From assembly GCA_903873545.1 (NCBI GenBank), contig CAIQPA010000055.1, forward strand, positions 1 to 9,519: 9,519 bases of DNA, read 5' to 3'. The notes under the pieces were generated by a model that saw only the letters and a list, made by a program, of their open reading frames with translations, searched no databases and was not told the DNA's origin. Origin of the DNA: an uncultured delta proteobacterium (GTDB lineage Bacteria; Myxococcota_A; Bradymonadia; REDH01). Each line of letters opens with the position of its first letter. Position 1 is the first letter of the stretch. Made by a program: the position numbers and the translations under genes. Shown here piece by piece: positions 7,293-9,519 of this stretch.

Positions 7293-7309
7293 TCGCAACA
7301 ATTGTGCGA
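7293..7309. promoter_or_regulatory. Palindromic candidate operator in a divergent intergenic region
   Basis: TCGCA-A-CAATTG-TGCGA is a near-perfect dyad with one unpaired base, centred on CAATTG. It lies in the 163-nt gap (7250-7412) between the divergent genes at 7249 (-) and 7413 (+), about 44 nt from the first start codon and about 103 nt from the second. Such a placement suits a regulator controlling one or both genes, but no regulator is encoded in the window and no strong -10/-35 pair is visible nearby. Confidence 0.3.
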
Positions 7310-7412
7310 CGCCCAGAGTCGCCCTGTGGCGGTTGCCCGCTACGGTGGGGTTGAGATAGGGAGCCGGCGGGCACAGCGTTGTTGCCTGCGGCCGATGGAG
7401 TGAGCGAAGCCG

Positions 7413-8414
7413 ATGCGATTCACTGCTTGGAACATTCTGACGATCGTCGCTTTGAGTGTCTCGTCTGTCGCCTGCGATGGTCTGACCAAGGAGACGCCGC
7501 CCTTGCCGGCCTTGCCCGACACAGGCGGCGATGCAGCAACCGACACAGCGGCTGATGCTGCCGCAGACACGACATCCGATGTCGAGGTGGATGGCAGCGG
7601 CGCGGGTCCGGCCTTCGTTCTCGGCCGGATGGTGGATGTCAGCGGCGCAACCTTCACCATGGGCTCGCCCGACATCGCGGCTGGTGCCCGCGAGATCGGC
7701 CGCGACCAAGACGAGGCGCAGCACGAGGTAACAGTCGCGAACTTCGCCATCATGCCCTACGAGGTCACCCAGCTTCAGTGGCGGGCCGCCTCGGGCAACC
7801 AGAACCCCTCGGGCCATGCCGGCTGCGATGATTGCCCGGTGGATTCGGTGGACTGGTATGCCGCCGCTGCCTTTGCCAACTGGGTGTCGCGGGGGGAGGG
7901 GCTGCAGGAGTGCTACGGCTTTTCCGGCGAATGTGACGGCGCTGAGGTCTGGGGCGATGGCGATGCCGAGTGCGGGAGCGTGACCTTCCTTGGGTCGAGC
8001 TGCGCTGGCTACCGGCTCCCCACCGAGGCGGAATGGGAGTTTGCCTATCGGGCCGGCACGACAACCGCCTACTACACGGGCACGCCGTCAGCGGCCGATG
8101 ACTGCGAGCCGCTCGCGACCCGCATGGCCTGGCTCGGCTGTAACACCGACGAGACCAAGCCGGTCGGCGGCCGAGAAGCCAACAGCCTCGGCCTCTTCGA
8201 CATGGGTGGCAACGTCCAGGAGTGGGTGAACGACACCTATGCGCTCTACAACGCGCCGGCGGTGCCAGCCTTCTGGGGCGCCGTGGACAAGGTCTACCGC
8301 GGCGGGAGTTTCCGCAGCACGGCGAAGCTTGCGCGGGCGGCGAACCGTGGGTTTGGGGTCTTGATGGGCGACAGCCTGAACGACATCGGGTTCCGGCTGG
8401 CGCGCGCTCGCTGA
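7413..8414 (+). CDS. FGE-sulfatase (SUMF1-like) domain lipoprotein
   Basis: Predicted exported lipoprotein of 333 residues. The signal peptide runs to lipobox SVAC with Cys21 (Asp at +2). An Asp/Ala/Thr-rich linker follows (about 36-60: DTGGDAATDTAADAAADT). The rest (about 70-333) is a single FGE-sulfatase domain of normal length: FTMGSP 81-86, DQDEAQHEVTV, YEVTQLQW, NPS 131-133, PVDSVDW 142-148, GYRLPTEAEWE 199-209, SLGLFDMGGNVQEW 258-271, YRGGSF 295-300 and IGFRLAR 325-331. FGE enzymes oxidise a cysteine of sulfatases using two cysteines after the GGS motif. Here that stretch is RGGSFRSTAKLARAANR with none, so sulfatase activation is unlikely; the role is unknown, perhaps ligand binding or structural. 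Cys138, 141, 167, 174, 187 and 197 match cysteines of the FGE domain in the large lipoprotein at 955-4617. ATG 7413 gives a complete signal peptide. GGAG at 7397-7400 is 12 nt away, a little far; GAAG at 7406-7409 is too close. Confidence 0.93.
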   Translation: MRFTAWNILTIVALSVSSVACDGLTKETPPLPALPDTGGDAATDTAADAAADTTSDVEVDGSGAGPAFVLGRMVDVSGATFTMGSPDIAAGAREIGRDQDEAQHEVTVANFAIMPYEVTQLQWRAASGNQNPSGHAGCDDCPVDSVDWYAAAAFANWVSRGEGLQECYGFSGECDGAEVWGDGDAECGSVTFLGSSCAGYRLPTEAEWEFAYRAGTTTAYYTGTPSAADDCEPLATRMAWLGCNTDETKPVGGREANSLGLFDMGGNVQEWVNDTYALYNAPAVPAFWGAVDKVYRGGSFRSTAKLARAANRGFGVLMGDSLNDIGFRLARAR

Positions 8415-8542
8415 ACCTTCGCTGGTCTGCAGCGGCGGTGTTTCGCACGCTGACACACAACCGAATTTCCTTGCCACTGTACTGGCGAAGTGGAGAAACG
8501 GAGAGCCTTACCAATGCTCTGATTAGCGAAGTTGAGGATCTT
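8415..8542 (+). other. Intergenic region with an imperfect hairpin and direct repeat
   Basis: The 128 nt between the FGE lipoprotein stop and the next start are less GC-rich than the flanks. CTTGCCA (8470-8476) can pair with TGGCGAAG (8483-8490) around a 6-nt loop with one bulged G. No T-run follows, so a rho-independent terminator is not supported; an operator or mRNA structure is possible. GCGAAGTGGAG (8485-8495) recurs as GCGAAGTTGAG (8526-8536). No convincing -10/-35 pair was found. The downstream lipoprotein could be cotranscribed with the upstream one or have its own promoter here. Confidence 0.3.
8534..8538 (+). promoter_or_regulatory. Ribosome binding site for the 3'-incomplete Cys-rich lipoprotein
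   Basis: GAGGA ends 4 nt before ATG 8543 (GAGGATCTTATG). It is the clearest Shine-Dalgarno in the window and selects ATG 8543 over the in-frame ATG seven codons in, which has none. Confidence 0.65.
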
Positions 8543-9519
8543 ATGAAGTTTCTGTCTCCCATGATTCACAGATTTTCGGACGCCCGCGTTCGCGCCCTGT
8601 TCTGCCTGACCGTTGCCGGTCTGCTCGTCGCCTGCGAGGCACCGGCAGAGAAGGTCGTGCCGGCAGACGATACATCCGCCACAGTCGATACCGCCGTTGA
8701 TGCGGCAGATACGGGCGCAGACACTGCCGACACCGGCGCGGGCGAGGTTACCGAAGATACCGCTCCCGACGGCGCGGACACGGCACCCGATACCGCTCCC
8801 GACACCGCCACCGACACGGGCAGCGAGCCCACCTGTGACAGGCAGCTCGGCCTGTTGCCTTCGACCGACTGCGGCTGCGGCGGCCAGCTGATCTGCCGCG
8901 ACCAGGCTGCTCCGCCCCAGTGCGTCGGCGCGCTGCCGGAGAACGCCTGTGGCGGCTGCGGCGGCATCGCCGTGGAGATTGGCGCAGGCTGCGGATTCTG
9001 CGGCGACGGCGTCTGGACCTGCGATGCCGCGAACCCCGATGTCCCGAACTGCGTTGGCGAGACGCCGCAGAACAGCTGTGGTGGCTGCACGGCGCTGCCG
9101 GGCATGGAGGGCGAGAGCTGCAGCGCCGAAGGCTTCTTCCTCTGCGTCACCGAGGAGGAGCTCGCCTGTGTTGGCCCCGGCCAGAACGCCTGCGGCGGCT
9201 TCTCTGCGCTCGGCGAGGCGCTCGGCGGCCCCTGCGGCGAGTGCGGCGCGGGCCGGTTCGTCTGTGATGGGGCCGACGCCGTGCGTTGCGAAGAGGCTGC
9301 GGAGCCGCGCAACGCCTGCGGCGGATGTGGCACGCTGCCCAACCGGCTAGGCGACGCCTGTGGCGATTGCGATGGCACCTGGCAGTGCGATGCGGAGAAC
9401 AGCGACGGTCTGGTCTGCTCGCAGACGCGCAACGTCTGTGGCAGCTGCGGCTCGCCGGGCGCGGGCGCGCTCGGTGAGGCCTGCACGGGCGGGCGCCTGG
9501 TCTGCGGCACAGACGGTCA
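8543..9519 (+). CDS. Cys-rich repeat lipoprotein, 3' end outside the window
   Basis: The frame from ATG 8543 stays open to the right edge: 325 codons seen, no stop. The product begins MKFLSPMIHRFSDARVR, then a hydrophobic core (about 18-30) and a textbook lipobox LVAC with Cys31 (Glu at +2), so it is a predicted exported lipoprotein. Residues about 41-94 are an acidic Asp/Thr/Ala/Pro linker (TADTGAD, APDTAPDTATDTG). From about 98 onward it is Cys- and Gly-rich: five units begin at residues 134, 177, 215, 257 and 297 with NxCGG(C), followed by a G-x2/3-C-G-x-C and a W/F-x-C-D element, at 38-43-residue spacing. I count 33 cysteines in 325 residues. The repeats are not the four-Cys type of the large lipoprotein at 955-4617, and I do not recognise the family. 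It is probably an extended disulfide-stabilised surface protein (inferred). It lies 128 nt downstream of, and in the same direction as, the FGE lipoprotein; the two may be functionally linked. Confidence 0.9.
   Translation, partial: MKFLSPMIHRFSDARVRALFCLTVAGLLVACEAPAEKVVPADDTSATVDTAVDAADTGADTADTGAGEVTEDTAPDGADTAPDTAPDTATDTGSEPTCDRQLGLLPSTDCGCGGQLICRDQAAPPQCVGALPENACGGCGGIAVEIGAGCGFCGDGVWTCDAANPDVPNCVGETPQNSCGGCTALPGMEGESCSAEGFFLCVTEEELACVGPGQNACGGFSALGEALGGPCGECGAGRFVCDGADAVRCEEAAEPRNACGGCGTLPNRLGDACGDCDGTWQCDAENSDGLVCSQTRNVCGSCGSPGAGALGEACTGGRLVCGTDG
8663..8824 (+). repeat. Low-complexity Asp/Thr/Ala/Pro linker
   Basis: Residues 41-94 of the 3'-incomplete lipoprotein consist of irregular D-T-A, A-D-T-G and A-P-D-T motifs (for example APDTAPDTAT). 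It follows the lipobox directly and probably acts as an acidic tether lifting the Cys-rich repeats off the membrane. The gene at 7413 carries a shorter linker of the same style, as expected in Myxococcota/Bradymonadia-type lipoproteins. Confidence 0.85.
8942..9519 (+). repeat. NxCGGC-type Cys-rich repeat array, cut by the window edge
   Basis: Units start at 8942, 9071, 9185, 9311 and 9431 (residues 134, 177, 215, 257, 297), each opening with N-A/S/V-C-G-G/S-C or F. A typical unit has about six cysteines. The second lacks the middle CGxC pair (SCSAEGFFLC), and in the third the CGGC opening is CGGF, which leaves an odd cysteine. The last unit is incomplete, so more copies probably follow outside the window. 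Confidence 0.85.

Noticed and set aside
7333..7360. TTGCCC-N16-GATAGG as a promoter for the FGE lipoprotein
   Set aside because: The -10 matches consensus at only 3 of 6 positions; in a GC-rich window such matches occur by chance.
7035..7817. A 260-codon minus-strand frame bridging the divergent intergenic region
   Set aside because: It overlaps both real genes out of frame, has no domain, and ends in Arg/Pro-rich sequence typical of a shadow frame.
8566..9510. A 314-codon minus-strand frame, Ser/Pro/Ala-rich, antisense to the Cys-rich lipoprotein
   Set aside because: The plus-strand frame from 8543 has a strong Shine-Dalgarno, signal peptide, lipobox and Cys periodicity. The antisense product (PQAPQ, SAVSGAVS) is the complement of the CGGC and DTA repeats.

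Overview
The window is GC-rich and densely coding, with five protein genes and no RNA gene, IS element or CRISPR array that I can see. The best guess for the source is the Myxococcota or a related former deltaproteobacterial group such as Bradymonadia. The reasons are large Cys-rich lipoproteins with Asp/Thr/Ala-rich linkers after the lipobox, DUF4215-type 'CDDGN' repeats, a MopE-like 'CDGVDNDCDG' motif, secreted FGE-sulfatase domains, and a J-domain-like/TPR protein. This is inferred from protein style only.

Layout: (1) 31-939 (+), an RsmB/NOP2/NSUN-family RNA m5C methyltransferase. Its stop lies 15 nt from the stop of the convergent gene (2), 955-4617 (-), a 1220-residue predicted lipoprotein. 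It has eleven full copies of a phase-locked four-cysteine repeat, three DUF4215-like repeats, one MopE-like motif, and an FGE-sulfatase domain set between two Cys-rich arrays. (3) 4769-7249 (-) encodes an 826-residue cytoplasmic protein with a Pro-rich low-complexity middle, a region resembling the MshEN/DUF4388-J-domain architecture, a J-like segment without HPD, and a C-terminal TPR. (4) 7413-8414 (+), divergent from gene 3, is a compact lipoprotein with an FGE-sulfatase domain. (5) 8543 to beyond the right edge (+) is a Cys-rich repeat lipoprotein with a long acidic linker; it has no stop inside the window.

How they may work together: genes 2, 4 and 5 are three predicted envelope lipoproteins built the same way (lipobox, acidic or Ala/Gly-rich linker, disulfide-rich ectodomain). 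The two FGE domains share six cysteine positions, yet both lack the two copper-binding catalytic cysteines of true formylglycine-generating enzymes. They are therefore more likely structural or ligand-binding modules than sulfatase activators. Genes 1 and 3 look cytoplasmic, and nothing in the sequence links them mechanistically to the surface proteins. I see no defence, toxin or mobile system. The most unusual content is the repeat architecture of gene 2 and the disulfide-rich, catalytically degenerate FGE pair.
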